Assembly (NCBI RefSeq): GCF_000379425.1 | Contig: NZ_KB902181.1 | Span: 186,001 to 250,000 of the forward strand | Length of the DNA: 64,000 nt | DNA from: Corynebacterium lubricantis DSM 45231 | GTDB taxonomy: Bacteria > Actinomycetota > Actinomycetes > Mycobacteriales > Mycobacteriaceae | Reading direction: 5' to 3' | In this document: positions 39,428 to 48,765 of the stretch, one piece after another | How positions within the stretch are numbered: the stretch's first letter is position 1 | Layout of the letters: every line of letters starts with the position of its first letter | Program-made: the position numbers and the translations under genes | The notes under the pieces: model-generated | The model's database searches: none | Told to the model about the DNA's origin: nothing | The model's input: only the letters and a program-made list of their open reading frames with translations

Positions 39428-40291
39428 CTACTTGAGTGTTCGCAGCGGGAAAGGCTTCCTGCCTTCACGCAGGGTGCGCGTCAAACCTTCCTGCGTCACC
39501 ATCGCCACGAGATTTCCCGCGCTATCGAAGATGCGTCCGTGAGTCAGCGCACGTCCCGCATGTGCCGAAGGCGAGACCTGGTCGTAAAGCAGCCATTCGT
39601 CAGCCCGAAATGGTCGCAGGAACCACATGGCGTGGTCCAGCGATGCCATCTGGACTTTGTGTCCGGGGTGAGGAACCATCGACGACTGCAATAGCGTCAT
39701 GTCGGACATGTAGGCCAAGGTGCAGACGTGGAAGGTGTCGTCGTCAGGCAATTGCTGCTTCGAGCGGAACCACACCACCTGCTGGCTCGGTGTGTATTTA
39801 TTGTGCTCGTAGCGGTCTGGGGGAACCATGCGAAAATCCCAGTCCGACCATTCTTCAAGGAGTGCTCGGGAGCTTGGGGGCAGGGTACTGCGGGCATCGT
39901 CGAGATCCTCGGGGCGTGGTACCTCGCGCATGTGATCCGAGTGTTCAATGCCCTCGTCTCCGCTGCGATGGAAACTCGCCTGCATGGAGAAAATAGTCTC
40001 GCCGTTCTGAATCGCCTCGACGTGGCGGGTTGCAAAGGAGTTTCCGTCACGCATGCGATTAACCAGAAATACCGTCTCTTCGTTCGATTTCCCTGGGCGG
40101 ATAAAGTACCCGTGCAGCGAATGGACAAACTTGTCAGTTTCGATTGTGCGGGTAGCGGCTACGAGAGCTTGGGCAGCCACTTGGCCTCCGAAAGTGCGCT
40201 CCAATTCAGATTCGATCACCGGAGACCGATAGATATCGGAATCAATCCGCTCGAGGTCGAGAATGTCACTAATCGAGTGCTTCGCAGTCAT
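39428..40291 (-). CDS. tesB: Acyl-CoA thioesterase II
   Basis: A 287-residue double hot-dog thioesterase that hydrolyses acyl-CoAs. The N-terminal half contains ELERTFGGQVAAQALVAA. The catalytic residues of the C-terminal half appear in MASLDHAMWFLRPFRADEW (Asp) and MVTQEGLTR (Gln). ATG 40291 has no ribosome site; TACCGT lies 8 nt upstream. Divergent from the DUF3817 gene with 51 bp between starts. Confidence 0.94.
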   Translation of the reverse strand: MTAKHSISDILDLERIDSDIYRSPVIESELERTFGGQVAAQALVAATRTIETDKFVHSLHGYFIRPGKSNEETVFLVNRMRDGNSFATRHVEAIQNGETIFSMQASFHRSGDEGIEHSDHMREVPRPEDLDDARSTLPPSSRALLEEWSDWDFRMVPPDRYEHNKYTPSQQVVWFRSKQQLPDDDTFHVCTLAYMSDMTLLQSSMVPHPGHKVQMASLDHAMWFLRPFRADEWLLYDQVSPSAHAGRALTHGRIFDSAGNLVAMVTQEGLTRTLREGRKPFPLRTLK

Positions 40292-40299
40292 AATCGAAA

Positions 40300-40305
40300 A
40301 CGGTA
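40300..40305 (-). promoter_or_regulatory. -10 box for leaderless tesB
   Basis: TACCGT on the minus strand, 8 nt before the tesB ATG. Confidence 0.45.
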
Positions 40306-40328
40306 CACGGTTTTGCGCGGAAGACAGG

Positions 40329-40334
40329 TAGCGT
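40329..40334 (+). promoter_or_regulatory. -10 box for the DUF3817 gene
   Basis: TAGCGT, 8 nt before ATG 40343, with no ribosome site between. Confidence 0.4.
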
Positions 40335-40342
40335 GGTGGTAC

Positions 40343-40828
40343 ATGAGCTCACTCACCCCCAAAAAGCTGCATCTTTCCGTGGCAATTCTTGAATTTTTCA
40401 CCTGGACCTTCCTCATCGTCGGAATGGTCCTAAAGTACTCGGGAGTAACAGATGCTGTTACACCTATCGCAGGCGGTATCCACGGCTTTGGCTTTTTGTG
40501 CTTCGTGGTCTTGACCATCTTGGTGTGGGTGAACAACAGCTGGACCGCAGGTGTTGGCATCGTCGGGCTGGCCGTATCACTCATCCCATGGGCTGCCCTG
40601 CCGTTTTCGATCTGGGCCGAGCGTAGTGGCCGACTCGAGGGAGGATGGCGCTTTTCCGATCCGTCCGAACAACCCCAGTCGCTTCCAGAGAAAGCTCTCG
40701 CACAAGTTGTGCGTCACCCCGTACGCAGCCTGATTATCATTGTCGTGCTCGTTGCTATTGTGTTCGCAATTCTACTTGCCATCGGGCAGCCATATGACCC
40801 CGACGCAATTGCTGATCAGATCCAGTAG
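40343..40828 (+). CDS. DUF3817 membrane protein
   Basis: A 161-residue protein with four hydrophobic helices (for example FFTWTFLIVGMVLKYSG and SLIIIVVLVAIVFAILLAIG). The topology and the HGFGFLCFVV segment fit the DUF3817 family, also seen in YdzA-like proteins. Function is unknown. ATG 40343 (MSSLTPKKLHLS) is the first sensible start. It converges with the next gene; both stop codons lie inside one perfect hairpin. Confidence 0.82.
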   Translation: MSSLTPKKLHLSVAILEFFTWTFLIVGMVLKYSGVTDAVTPIAGGIHGFGFLCFVVLTILVWVNNSWTAGVGIVGLAVSLIPWAALPFSIWAERSGRLEGGWRFSDPSEQPQSLPEKALAQVVRHPVRSLIIIVVLVAIVFAILLAIGQPYDPDAIADQIQ

Positions 40829-40849
40829 ACGATTGGGTCTACTGGATCT
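40818..40849. terminator. Shared hairpin spanning two convergent stop codons
   Basis: AGATCCAGTAGAC (40818-40830) and GTCTACTGGATCT (40837-40849) are a perfect 13-bp inverted repeat with a 6-nt loop. Each arm contains the stop codon of one of the convergent genes, which both end in Ile-Gln. It lacks a T tract. Confidence 0.65.
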
Positions 40850-41297
40850 CGCCAAACTCAAAAAATTCCGGCAGCGGGGCTGTGCCACCTAGGCGCAGGA
40901 TGCGCACGATGGGCCGGAGCCGAATTGCTCTCGTATCGGCCACTGCATCGTTGTAAAAGCGCACCGCCAACATAACGCGGGCATTCGCGTCCGCTAGTTC
41001 GCTGCTGTCGATGTTGCCGACAGCGGCGATTTTCTTATTGAGACTACGTTCACGTTGAATCCGGGAATCAAAGGCACCAGGAACGAGGCCGGCCTCTTCT
41101 GCGCTGCGTGCATCCGGCGCGACCTCGGGCACCAAAACTGCAATCACAGCCGCGCGGCGGTTGAGGGCGGCTTCGAGAGCGGCACGGCTTCGATCGGTGC
41201 GCACGTGCAATTTATCCAGGCGCTGCGCGGTGGAATACGCCCAGGCTAAGGCCAGGGTAATCAGAACGGCCAGGACGACCCATAGTGTTGTTGTCAT
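40839..41297 (-). CDS. Conserved membrane protein of the PIM cluster
   Basis: A 152-residue protein with one N-terminal membrane helix (LWVVLAVLITLALAWAY) and a cytoplasmic alpha-helical domain rich in Arg/Ala that looks LemA-like (RLDKLHVRTDRSRAALEAALNRR). It is the last gene of the PIM operon, overlapping the pimA stop by one base. From memory the mycobacterial neighbour Rv2609c carries a similar region fused to a NUDIX domain; no NUDIX box is present here. Function unknown. Confidence 0.78.
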   Translation of the reverse strand: MTTTLWVVLAVLITLALAWAYSTAQRLDKLHVRTDRSRAALEAALNRRAAVIAVLVPEVAPDARSAEEAGLVPGAFDSRIQRERSLNKKIAAVGNIDSSELADANARVMLAVRFYNDAVADTRAIRLRPIVRILRLGGTAPLPEFFEFGEIQ

Positions 41298-42397
41298 TAG
41301 CCGACCTTGACAATCTGGTGGCCAGCACCGTCGGTTACGGTTTCGTAGACTTGCATCACCTTGGCCGCAACAGTTGACCAGTCGTATTGTTGCGCGCGAG
41401 CTACTCCCGCTTCGACCAGCGATTCGCGGGCGTCGGTGTCGTCGATAAGCGAGCGCAACGCGTTGGCCAATGCCCGGTCGTTGCCGACAGGAAAAAGTAC
41501 GCCCGCTGGAGTCTCGGACTGGACGTCGCAGACCGCGGCGAACGCCTCAAGATCACTTGCGACGACTGCGCAGCCGGCGGCCATCGCCTCGACGAGCACG
41601 ATGCCAAAGGATTCTCCACCGGTGTTCGGGGCGACATAAATATCTGCGCGGCCGAGAATCTCTTCCTTCTCGGCATCGCTGACGCGCCCGACGAAATCGA
41701 CGCCGGGGACATTGCGCGGGCGGCCTCCGCCCATCACCGTGACTCGCACGTCGCGATCTAATTGAGTCAGGGCGCGCAGGAGAATATCCAATCCTTTACG
41801 AGATTCATCAAGCCTGCCGAGAAATACTATTTCGGTGGGCGCGCCCTCAACGTGGGGTTTGCGGGCAGCGGAGAAGCTACTGGTATCCACGCCGTTGGGG
41901 ATCAGGACGGGGTCACCGCCAAGTTGTTCGACCTGCCACCTGCGAGCCATCTCGGACACGGCGATGCCGCCATCAATCTTTTCCAAGGCGGGCTGCAAGA
42001 TCGGGCGAGCAATATTGAGCAAGCGTGACGACGCTGCAGAGGCATGGTAGGTAGCCACGATCGGGCCTTCAGCAAGCCGCAGCGCCACCATGGAATAGCT
42101 CGGCGAATTGGGCTCGTGGATATGAAGCACGTCGAAGGCTCCGTCGCGGATAAATTCCTTCGTTATCCTGCGCACGTGTGGGCCAACGGACAAGCGCGCA
42201 ACCGAACCGTTGTAATGAATCGGAATCGATCCGCCCCCGCGGGTGACGTACTCAGGGAGTTCAGTCTCGTCGTTGGCTGGCCCAAGCACGCCGACATAGT
42301 GTCCTTGAGCAATCAGAACATCCGCAAGATCAAGGATATGGGCTTGAACTCCGCCGGGTTCGTCAAAGGAATAAGGGCACACAATTCCAATTCGCAC
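41297..42397 (-). CDS. pimA: Phosphatidylinositol alpha-mannosyltransferase PimA
   Basis: A 366-residue GT4 enzyme that transfers the first mannose from GDP-Man to phosphatidyl-myo-inositol at the inner face of the membrane. The N-terminal glycine-rich loop is CPYSFDEPGGVQAH and the nucleotide-sugar site is GGESFGIVLVEAMAAGCAVV. Position in the HIT-pgsA-patA-pimA cluster supports the assignment. ATG/GTG start at 42397; 13 nt follow the patA stop. Confidence 0.95.
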   Translation of the reverse strand: MRIGIVCPYSFDEPGGVQAHILDLADVLIAQGHYVGVLGPANDETELPEYVTRGGGSIPIHYNGSVARLSVGPHVRRITKEFIRDGAFDVLHIHEPNSPSYSMVALRLAEGPIVATYHASAASSRLLNIARPILQPALEKIDGGIAVSEMARRWQVEQLGGDPVLIPNGVDTSSFSAARKPHVEGAPTEIVFLGRLDESRKGLDILLRALTQLDRDVRVTVMGGGRPRNVPGVDFVGRVSDAEKEEILGRADIYVAPNTGGESFGIVLVEAMAAGCAVVASDLEAFAAVCDVQSETPAGVLFPVGNDRALANALRSLIDDTDARESLVEAGVARAQQYDWSTVAAKVMQVYETVTDGAGHQIVKVG

Positions 42398-42410
42398 GTT
42401 AGGACGCTCC

Positions 42411-43343
42411 CTATTTCTTCCGCTTCTTGCGTTTGTCTACGGGCCACTGGGGTTGCAGCATATGCCAATCCTCAGGGTGAGCCGCAATATTGGCTGCGAA
42501 TAGGTCGGCGATGCGTTGGACGGTATCTTCCAATGTGGTCACTTCCACGGGTGCTGAAACAGAGATCCCCCACCCCGGATCTTTGTCGCTGCCGGTAAAC
42601 CAGCAATGCACCGCGTGGAGGGGCGCTCCCGTTTCGATTGCCAGCTGGGCGGGGCCCGCGGGCATGGTTGTTTCCTCTCCGAAGAAATTCGCGGCTACGC
42701 CACGTTCGGAGAGATCACGCTCGCCCAAGAGGCAGACGATGCCACCACGCTCCAACACCTGCTTGAGCTGCTGGAAAGGCGGGACCTTCTCCCCTGTCAG
42801 TGCAATGACCTCGAAGCCCAGGGACTCGCGGAATTCCACGAAAGCCTCAAACAGGACCTCGGGTTTCACCCGCTCGGCCACCGTTGTGAACTGGCCGTAT
42901 TCGGTGTTCAGCCACATTCCAGCCATGTCCCAGTTTCCGCTGTGCGGCAGAGTGAGAATCACACCCTTGCCCTGATTAATCGATCGATCAAGCAGGTCAC
43001 GGCCAACAAATGCGTCCGAAATCGAGTCGATGAGCCCTGGGTCCCCAGCGAGTTGGGGCAAGCGGAATGCTTCGCGCCAATACCGTGCGTAGGACCGCAC
43101 CGATGTTTTAACCAGGTCCGATGTGACGTTTTCAGCGCCGACAACGCGCGTGAGGTTACGGCGCAGCATCTCCATGCCGTGACCATTATCGGAAGCTTTA
43201 TCTGCGCCCCAGTTGAACAGGCGGGTAACTAATTGGTTGGGCAGCTTGCCAATGACCTTCCATCCCGCCAGATAGCCCAGGGCGGAGAGGTTCTCTTTCG
43301 ACAACTTTTCAGACAACTTTTCAGGCGATGAGGGGCGTGCCAC
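42411..43343 (-). CDS. patA: Phosphatidylinositol mannoside acyltransferase (PatA-like)
   Basis: A 310-residue lysophospholipid/lipid A acyltransferase-family protein that acylates the mannose of PIM. It shows TLPHSGNWDMAG (the HxxxxD/E-like catalytic motif) and GGIVCLLGERDLSERG. A basic tail ends the protein (VDKRKKRKK). The start is probably ATG 43343, 3 nt after the pgsA stop, so it is coupled. Confidence 0.92.
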   Translation of the reverse strand: MARPSSPEKLSEKLSKENLSALGYLAGWKVIGKLPNQLVTRLFNWGADKASDNGHGMEMLRRNLTRVVGAENVTSDLVKTSVRSYARYWREAFRLPQLAGDPGLIDSISDAFVGRDLLDRSINQGKGVILTLPHSGNWDMAGMWLNTEYGQFTTVAERVKPEVLFEAFVEFRESLGFEVIALTGEKVPPFQQLKQVLERGGIVCLLGERDLSERGVAANFFGEETTMPAGPAQLAIETGAPLHAVHCWFTGSDKDPGWGISVSAPVEVTTLEDTVQRIADLFAANIAAHPEDWHMLQPQWPVDKRKKRKK

Positions 43344-43346
43344 GCG

Positions 43347-44048
43347 TTAATCCTTCTCTGCTTCCCGGTGTAGTTCCTGATTGGCAGCTTGTTCTGCCTC
43401 TTGTTCAGCTTCCTTGGAACCCGCCGGAGCAGATACGGGTACCTGCGCTTGGGGGTCGCGTGAAGCAATCACCAAGCGCTGGATCACGGTGAACACGGAA
43501 CCAACTGCCAAAAGCCACAGCGCGACCTCGATCGCGTAGGGAACTCCGAAACCTTCCAGCGCGAGGCCACCAAGGCCAAGGATCAGGCGTTCTGGGCGTT
43601 CGATCAACCCGCCGACCATTTTCAGGCCGCCTGCTTCGCCTCGGGCCTTGACATAAGAAATGATCTGGGAGGTAACAATGACCACGAGCGACACCGCGAC
43701 GGTAAGCGGGTGGGCCTCGTCGATATAGACCAGCCAGAACGTGATGGCTGCAAACAGCGCGCCGTCAGTTATCCTGTCGCAGGTGGCATCGAGTGTGGCA
43801 CCAAATGCGGTTCCCCCGCCGCGCATCCGCGCCATCGTTCCGTCGACCATATCTAAGGCCGCGAAGATCGCGGTGAGTGCTGCTGCCCACACCAGGTAAT
43901 CCATGGGGATGAGTACAACGGCGATGACCACGGTGAGTGCGGCGCCGATGACGGTGACAACATTGGGCGTGATGCCTGTTTTCAGCAGCGCCTTCGCCAC
44001 CGGCTCGACCACTACGGCTGCCGGTTTTCTGCCATGGACACTAAGCAC
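43347..44048 (-). CDS. pgsA: Phosphatidylinositol phosphate synthase
   Basis: A 233-residue CDP-alcohol phosphatidyltransferase making phosphatidylinositol-phosphate from CDP-DAG and inositol-1-phosphate. The family motif DGTMARxxxxxxxxGxxxDxxxD is visible in DMVDGTMARMRGG and TAFGATLDATCDR. Several membrane helices are present and a Gln/Glu-rich tail ends the protein. GTG 44048 is chosen with GGAGGAG about 7 nt upstream; the first eight bases overlap the HIT gene. Confidence 0.93.
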   Translation of the reverse strand: MLSVHGRKPAAVVVEPVAKALLKTGITPNVVTVIGAALTVVIAVVLIPMDYLVWAAALTAIFAALDMVDGTMARMRGGGTAFGATLDATCDRITDGALFAAITFWLVYIDEAHPLTVAVSLVVIVTSQIISYVKARGEAGGLKMVGGLIERPERLILGLGGLALEGFGVPYAIEVALWLLAVGSVFTVIQRLVIASRDPQAQVPVSAPAGSKEAEQEAEQAANQELHREAEKD

Positions 44049-44637
44049 TTCTGTTCTCCTCCGCAATAACGGTGCTCCACCCCTGCGCCATCAGCGCGCG
44101 GGTGTCACGTAATAACTGGGGAAGCACCTTGGTTCCGTCGAGCACCGTCATAAAATTGGCATCTCCCGACCACCGCGGCACCACATGCATGTGCAAGTGG
44201 TCACCTACGGAGCCACCGGAGGCGCGTCCCAGGTTCAGCCCTACATTAATTGATTCTGGCGCGGAAACTCTTTTCAGCACGCGGATTGCGCGTTTGAGAA
44301 ACACCATCAGTTCCGCGGTTTCCGCTTCGTTGAGATTTTCCAGCTCCGCTACCTTGCGATAAGGCACCACCATCATGTGGCCAGAGTTGTAGGGATACAG
44401 ATTAAGTATGAGATAGACGTGCTCGCCACGCGCCACAATCAGTGCGTCTTCGTCGGATTTCGTCGGCGCGATAGTGAAAGGATCATCAGAGCTTTCGCTT
44501 GACGACGAGGCGCTGTCCCCCGGCACCTGCGCAATATAGTGCGCCCGGTAGGGAGCCCACAGACGCTGGAGGGCATCAGGCTCGCCCACTCCAGTGTCTG
44601 TAAAAGCTCCGTTGCCTTTAGCCTCGCCGTGCGGCAA
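44041..44637 (-). CDS. HIT-family hydrolase/phosphorylase (Rv2613c-like)
   Basis: A histidine-triad protein of about 198 residues; the mycobacterial homologue is an Ap4A phosphorylase. The signature [10 protein letters not shown] is present, along with [17 protein letters not shown]. The start is uncertain: TTG 44637 has GAGGAA about 5 nt upstream; GTG 44673 gives 12 more residues; GTG 44589 would begin at the conserved [14 protein letters not shown]. It overlaps the thrS end by about 20 nt, indicating coupled translation. Confidence 0.9.
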   Translation of the reverse strand: MPHGEAKGNGAFTDTGVGEPDALQRLWAPYRAHYIAQVPGDSASSSSESSDDPFTIAPTKSDEDALIVARGEHVYLILNLYPYNSGHMMVVPYRKVAELENLNEAETAELMVFLKRAIRVLKRVSAPESINVGLNLGRASGGSVGDHLHMHVVPRWSGDANFMTVLDGTKVLPQLLRDTRALMAQGWSTVIAEENRSA

Positions 44638-46684
44638 AGGTTTCCTCGCTCGGCTGGTCGTTGATACGTTCACGCACCCAAGAATCGATCAGATCGACTG
44701 CTTCTGCAACTGGAACGCCGTTGACCTGAGTGCCATCGAGGAAGCGGAAGCTCACTGCGTCAGCTTCAACGTCGCGTGCGCCTGCGAGCAGCATGAATGG
44801 AACTTTTCCGGTGGTGTGCGTGCGAATCTTCTTCTGCATGCGATCATCGGAGGTATCCACGTCGGCGCGGACGCCGCGCTTGCGCAGTTCCGCAGCGATC
44901 GTCTCCAGGTGAGGCGAGAAATCATCGGCGACGGGAATGCCCATGACCTGGTGTGGTGCCAGCCATGCCGGGAAAGCACCTGCGTAGTGCTCAAGCAACA
45001 CGCCGAAGAAGCGCTCGATCGAGCCAAACAGCGCACGGTGAATCATGATCGGCTGCTTCTTGGTGCCGTCCGAGGCGGTGTATTCAAGGTCGAAGCGATC
45101 TGGCATGTTGAAGTCCAGCTGAACCGTGGACATCTGCCAAGTACGGCCGATCGCGTCGCGAGCCTGCACCGAAATCTTCGGACCGTAGAAGGCGGCACCT
45201 TCTGGGTCAGGAACGAGTTCGAGCCCGGAGTTGGTAGCCACACGGTTCAGGATTTCAGTGGAACGCTCCCAGATCTCATCGGAGCCCACAGACTTCTTTG
45301 GGTCGCGGGTGGACAGCTCGAGGTAGAAATCATCCAGGCCGTAGTCGCGCAGGAGCGACAGGATGAAGTCCAACACAGTGGTCAGCTCTTCTTCAAGCTG
45401 GTCCTCAGTGCAGTAAATATGCGCATCATCTTGGGTAAAGCCACGCGCACGAGTCAGGCCGTGGATTACGCCCGACTTCTCGTAGCGATAGACCGTGCCG
45501 AACTCGAACAGGCGCAACGGCAGCTCACGGTAGGAGCGACCACGAGAGTCGAAGATCAGATTGTGCATGGGGCAGTTCATCGGCTTGAGGTAATACTCTT
45601 GGCCCGGCTTGGTTTCGTGGCCGTCCTCGTCGTATTCCGCATCAACGTTCATTGGCGGGAACATGCCTTCTTTGTAGAAGCCCAGGTGGCCGGAGCGTTC
45701 GTACAGGTCGCCCTTGGTGATGTGCGGGGTGTTCACGAAGGAGTAGCCCGCCTCGATGTGGCGGCGACGGGAGTGGTCTTCCATCTCATTGCGCACGATG
45801 CCACCGTTGGGGTGGAAAACTGGCAGGCCCGATCCCAGATCATCCGGGAAAGAGAACAGGTCCAGCTCAGTGCCTAGACGACGGTGGTCGCGCTTCTCAG
45901 CCTCTGCCATCATCGTCTGGTACTCGTCGAGCTTTTCCTTCGACTCCCACGCAGTACCGTAGACGCGCTGCAAGTCAGCGTTGGCTTGGTCGCCGCGCCA
46001 GTAGGCTGCAGACGAGCGGGTAATGGCGAATGCAGGGATGTACTTGGTCGTTGGCACGTGAGGGCCACGGCAAAGATCGTGCCACTCGACTTCGTCGGTA
46101 CGAGGGTTAACATTGGCGTAGTAAGTCAGCTCACCGGCACCAACTTCGGTTGCTTCATCAGAATTCGGGTCAACATTGCCTTTGTCTTGAACAAGCTCCA
46201 GCTTAAACGGCTCGTCCTTGAGGTCTGCAGCGGCTTCCTCAGAAGAGGCGTACACACCGCGCACGAACTTCTGCCCCGATTTGATGATCTTCTTCATCCG
46301 CTTTTCCACGGTTTTCAGATCCTCTGGGGTAAACGGTTCTGCAACATCAAAGTCGTAGTAGAAACCGTTCTCAATCGCTGGGCCGATGCCCAGCTTTGTT
46401 CCAGGAAACTCAGCCTGTACTGCCTGCGCCAGCACGTGCGCACAGGAGTGACGAATCACGCCACGGCCGTCCTCACTGGAGGCGGGAACCGGGGTGAATT
46501 CTGCGTCTTGTTCTGGAACGTGGGAAAGATCTTTGAGGTTGCCCTCAGAGTCTTTGACACACACGATTGCGTTCTCGCCTTTATTCGGGAGATCGCGCTC
46601 GCGCATGATTGCGCCGACGGCAGTGCCCGCGGGAACCGTGAAAGATGAAAGATTGACGGGCGACGAAGCCAGATCGTTAGCCAT
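44618..46684 (-). CDS. thrS: Threonyl-tRNA synthetase
   Basis: A 688-residue class II enzyme. The N-terminal TGS domain, the editing domain ([16 protein letters not shown]), the catalytic core ([38 protein letters not shown]) and anticodon domain are all present. ATG 46684 ([12 protein letters not shown]) is chosen with AAGGAG about 11 nt upstream; a reading 22 residues longer crosses the leader hairpin. It is the first gene of the PIM-lipid operon. Confidence 0.96.
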   Translation of the reverse strand: MANDLASSPVNLSSFTVPAGTAVGAIMRERDLPNKGENAIVCVKDSEGNLKDLSHVPEQDAEFTPVPASSEDGRGVIRHSCAHVLAQAVQAEFPGTKLGIGPAIENGFYYDFDVAEPFTPEDLKTVEKRMKKIIKSGQKFVRGVYASSEEAAADLKDEPFKLELVQDKGNVDPNSDEATEVGAGELTYYANVNPRTDEVEWHDLCRGPHVPTTKYIPAFAITRSSAAYWRGDQANADLQRVYGTAWESKEKLDEYQTMMAEAEKRDHRRLGTELDLFSFPDDLGSGLPVFHPNGGIVRNEMEDHSRRRHIEAGYSFVNTPHITKGDLYERSGHLGFYKEGMFPPMNVDAEYDEDGHETKPGQEYYLKPMNCPMHNLIFDSRGRSYRELPLRLFEFGTVYRYEKSGVIHGLTRARGFTQDDAHIYCTEDQLEEELTTVLDFILSLLRDYGLDDFYLELSTRDPKKSVGSDEIWERSTEILNRVATNSGLELVPDPEGAAFYGPKISVQARDAIGRTWQMSTVQLDFNMPDRFDLEYTASDGTKKQPIMIHRALFGSIERFFGVLLEHYAGAFPAWLAPHQVMGIPVADDFSPHLETIAAELRKRGVRADVDTSDDRMQKKIRTHTTGKVPFMLLAGARDVEADAVSFRFLDGTQVNGVPVAEAVDLIDSWVRERINDQPSEETFAARRG

Positions 46685-46710
46685 AGATTGTGCGCTCCTT
46701 TTGCGCTCAC

Positions 46711-46739
46711 GCGTTCGCGGCATACCTGGCCGCGAACGC
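46711..46739 (-). promoter_or_regulatory. Leader stem-loop before thrS
   Basis: GCGTTCGCGG (46711-46720) and CCGCGAACGC (46730-46739) form a perfect 10-bp stem with a 9-nt loop, about 26 nt before the thrS ATG and just upstream of the ribosome site. No T-box sequence was recognised. It may stabilise the mRNA or control thrS translation. Confidence 0.55.
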
Positions 46740-46799
46740 TCAACTAGCAAATAGACCCCTATTGGGTACTCGCACAGTCTACTCGTAGGCCCCGAAACT

Positions 46800-48083
46800 T
46801 TAGGACTCAGCGTCGGGTTTGGCTTCGTCGATAAGCAATGACTCTGCCCAGAACTTGTCGCGCTCGCCGTCGACCGAGACCCCTGGTGGTACCCAGTACA
46901 CGGCAGACCCGATATGCGAGATCCAGGTGTTCAGGCGATCTGATTCATCCAATCGCTGCTGCACGGGAACGTACTGCACGTCAGGATCCTTTTGGAAAGC
47001 GATGAACACGAGTCCTGCGTTAGACAATTGCCCAAGCGCTGGGTCGGGTTGAATGTCGTAATTGTAGGGTCGGCGCTTGAATTTTTGCTCCGGGTGATCG
47101 TATGGAGCCTTTGCCCGCGCCATGTGACTGTTCTTATCAATCACCGGTAGACCGTATTTGTCAATGGCGTCGTAATCTGGGTCGTCGAACTCATCAGTGC
47201 CGGTGAGTGGAGCACCATTGGTCAGGTTGCGTCCCATCGAGTTTTCGCGTGAGACCCGATCCAACATCTCCCACGTATCCAGGTTCATGTTGATCCGGCG
47301 CACGATCATCGATGTGCCGCCTCGGGTGAAGTCGGCACCCTCATCGATCCACACCTGCTCGGAGTATTCTTCGTCGATACGCGGATTAACCGTGCCATCG
47401 ACTTGGCCGAACAAGTTGCGTGGCGTGGAGTCTTTGGGCAGGGCGCCGTCGGCAGACAGGAAGCCTTGCTGCAGCCACCCCGTGTCCACATAGTCCGTGC
47501 CGGAGCGCACCATGTGACGCATAGCAAAAGAGGCGGTAGTGGGATCATCGGAACAGATCTGGAGGACCAGATCCGACTGTCCCCACTTGTCCTCCAACTG
47601 GTCCAAGGAAAACTCCGGCAGCGGCTTCAGCCAACCGGGCTTTTGATCGCTTACATCCGCGGCATCGAAAGCACCCGGGCCGAAACCCACCGTGATGGTG
47701 AGGTTCGCAGGGGTCTGCGCCATCTCAGGCTCAAGAGAGCCCAGCGGAGGATCACCAGCGCACAACGCGCGCGCATCTTCCGTCCACAGCCGCATGAGGC
47801 GCCGCAGACCTGCACGGTCCACATCGTCCTTGAGGTTGAACGCCACAAGGTTGAGGTGGGCCGGTTGTGCAGTGGCGATTCCTGCCTGGTGCTCGCCGTC
47901 AAATTCAACGGTTGCCTGACCCAGACGCTTACTATCCGCCTCGTTGGTTGATTCTGGCTCGTCCGCCGGCATGGATGCGCTGGCGTGCGCCTTATTCACG
48001 CCGGAATTCAATCCGGAGGCCAACGCGACCGAGGAAGCTGCAACAGTCACACCGGATATGAATCCGCGACGTGACACAGACAT
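46800..48083 (-). CDS. Tat-exported DyP-type heme peroxidase (EfeB-like)
   Basis: A 427-residue peroxidase. The twin-arginine signal is [14 protein letters not shown], followed by a cleavage site near HASAS. The DyP signature [11 protein letters not shown] supplies the catalytic Asp, and a heme-ligand His region follows. DyP enzymes of this type use peroxide on dyes, heme or metal-linked substrates; homologues next to CopC/PCuAC-type copper proteins are known in Streptomyces. ATG 48083 has AGGAGTAAAC 5 nt upstream. It is the last gene of the copper-related operon. Confidence 0.9.
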   Translation of the reverse strand: MSVSRRGFISGVTVAASSVALASGLNSGVNKAHASASMPADEPESTNEADSKRLGQATVEFDGEHQAGIATAQPAHLNLVAFNLKDDVDRAGLRRLMRLWTEDARALCAGDPPLGSLEPEMAQTPANLTITVGFGPGAFDAADVSDQKPGWLKPLPEFSLDQLEDKWGQSDLVLQICSDDPTTASFAMRHMVRSGTDYVDTGWLQQGFLSADGALPKDSTPRNLFGQVDGTVNPRIDEEYSEQVWIDEGADFTRGGTSMIVRRINMNLDTWEMLDRVSRENSMGRNLTNGAPLTGTDEFDDPDYDAIDKYGLPVIDKNSHMARAKAPYDHPEQKFKRRPYNYDIQPDPALGQLSNAGLVFIAFQKDPDVQYVPVQQRLDESDRLNTWISHIGSAVYWVPPGVSVDGERDKFWAESLLIDEAKPDAES

Positions 48084-48129
48084 GTTTACTCCTACCTTCA
48101 ATTTCCCTTAGTAACTCAGTTGGTGAAAA

Positions 48130-48741
48130 TTAGTGCTGCATCTCCATATCACCCATGTCAGAGTCACCCATCTCTGCGTCTGGATTGTGTCCTTCGAGAC
48201 CTCCGTCTTCGCCGTAGTTCTCGTCGCCAGGAAGAAGGGTGCGCACTGGGACGTCGGCGACGTCGTAGGTGTTGCCCTCGGAATCTTCGATGGTCACGTC
48301 GATCACGTCACCCGCTTCGATGGCTTCTTCGTAGTCCATGATCATCATGTGATCGGCGCCGGGGGCTAGCTCATAGGTGCCGTTGGCAGGTACGACGAAA
48401 CCGCCGTCCTTTTCTTGCATAACACCGTCAACTACCTCGTGGAGCTCATTGACTGGCTCACCGAGGCTGGTGCTGAAATCGACGATGTTGATGTCTTGAT
48501 CGGTGGAATTGACCAGGGTGCCGAACACGCCGGTCATTCCCTTACCCGCTTCCATGGCGCGGACTACTGGCTCCTCCAAAACGATTGCTTCCGCATTGGC
48601 AGCAACGGTCTCTTCGGAGGCAGTAGTTTCAGCTGCGGTGTTTGTAGCCGAATCTGAAGTGGCATTGGTGGAATCTCCACAAGCTACCAGTGTGACGGCA
48701 GCAGCGAGTACAGCAATACCAGTGGTCAGACGACGGGACAT
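48130..48741 (-). CDS. PCu(A)C-family copper-chaperone lipoprotein
   Basis: A 203-residue lipoprotein: lipobox TLVAC, a Thr/Ser/Ala-rich linker, then the DUF461/PCu(A)C domain. Candidate copper ligands are in LHEVVDGVMQEKDG and GADHMMIMDYEE. A His/Met-rich end (MGDMEMQH) could also bind Cu(I). It lies between CopC and the DyP peroxidase, suggesting delivery of copper outside the membrane. ATG 48741 has GGAG upstream. Confidence 0.88.
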   Translation of the reverse strand: MSRRLTTGIAVLAAAVTLVACGDSTNATSDSATNTAAETTASEETVAANAEAIVLEEPVVRAMEAGKGMTGVFGTLVNSTDQDINIVDFSTSLGEPVNELHEVVDGVMQEKDGGFVVPANGTYELAPGADHMMIMDYEEAIEAGDVIDVTIEDSEGNTYDVADVPVRTLLPGDENYGEDGGLEGHNPDAEMGDSDMGDMEMQH

Positions 48742-48765
48742 GTTTTTCTCCTTGTTGGAATGAAG

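Noticed and set aside
39728-40342. Upstream extension of the DUF3817 gene through tesB
   Set aside because: The extension lies antisense to tesB; the membrane protein begins at MSSLTPKK with a -10 box 8 nt upstream.
46685-46800. T-box or threonine attenuator before thrS
   Set aside because: No T-box consensus, no leader peptide rich in Thr codons; only a simple stem-loop is supported.
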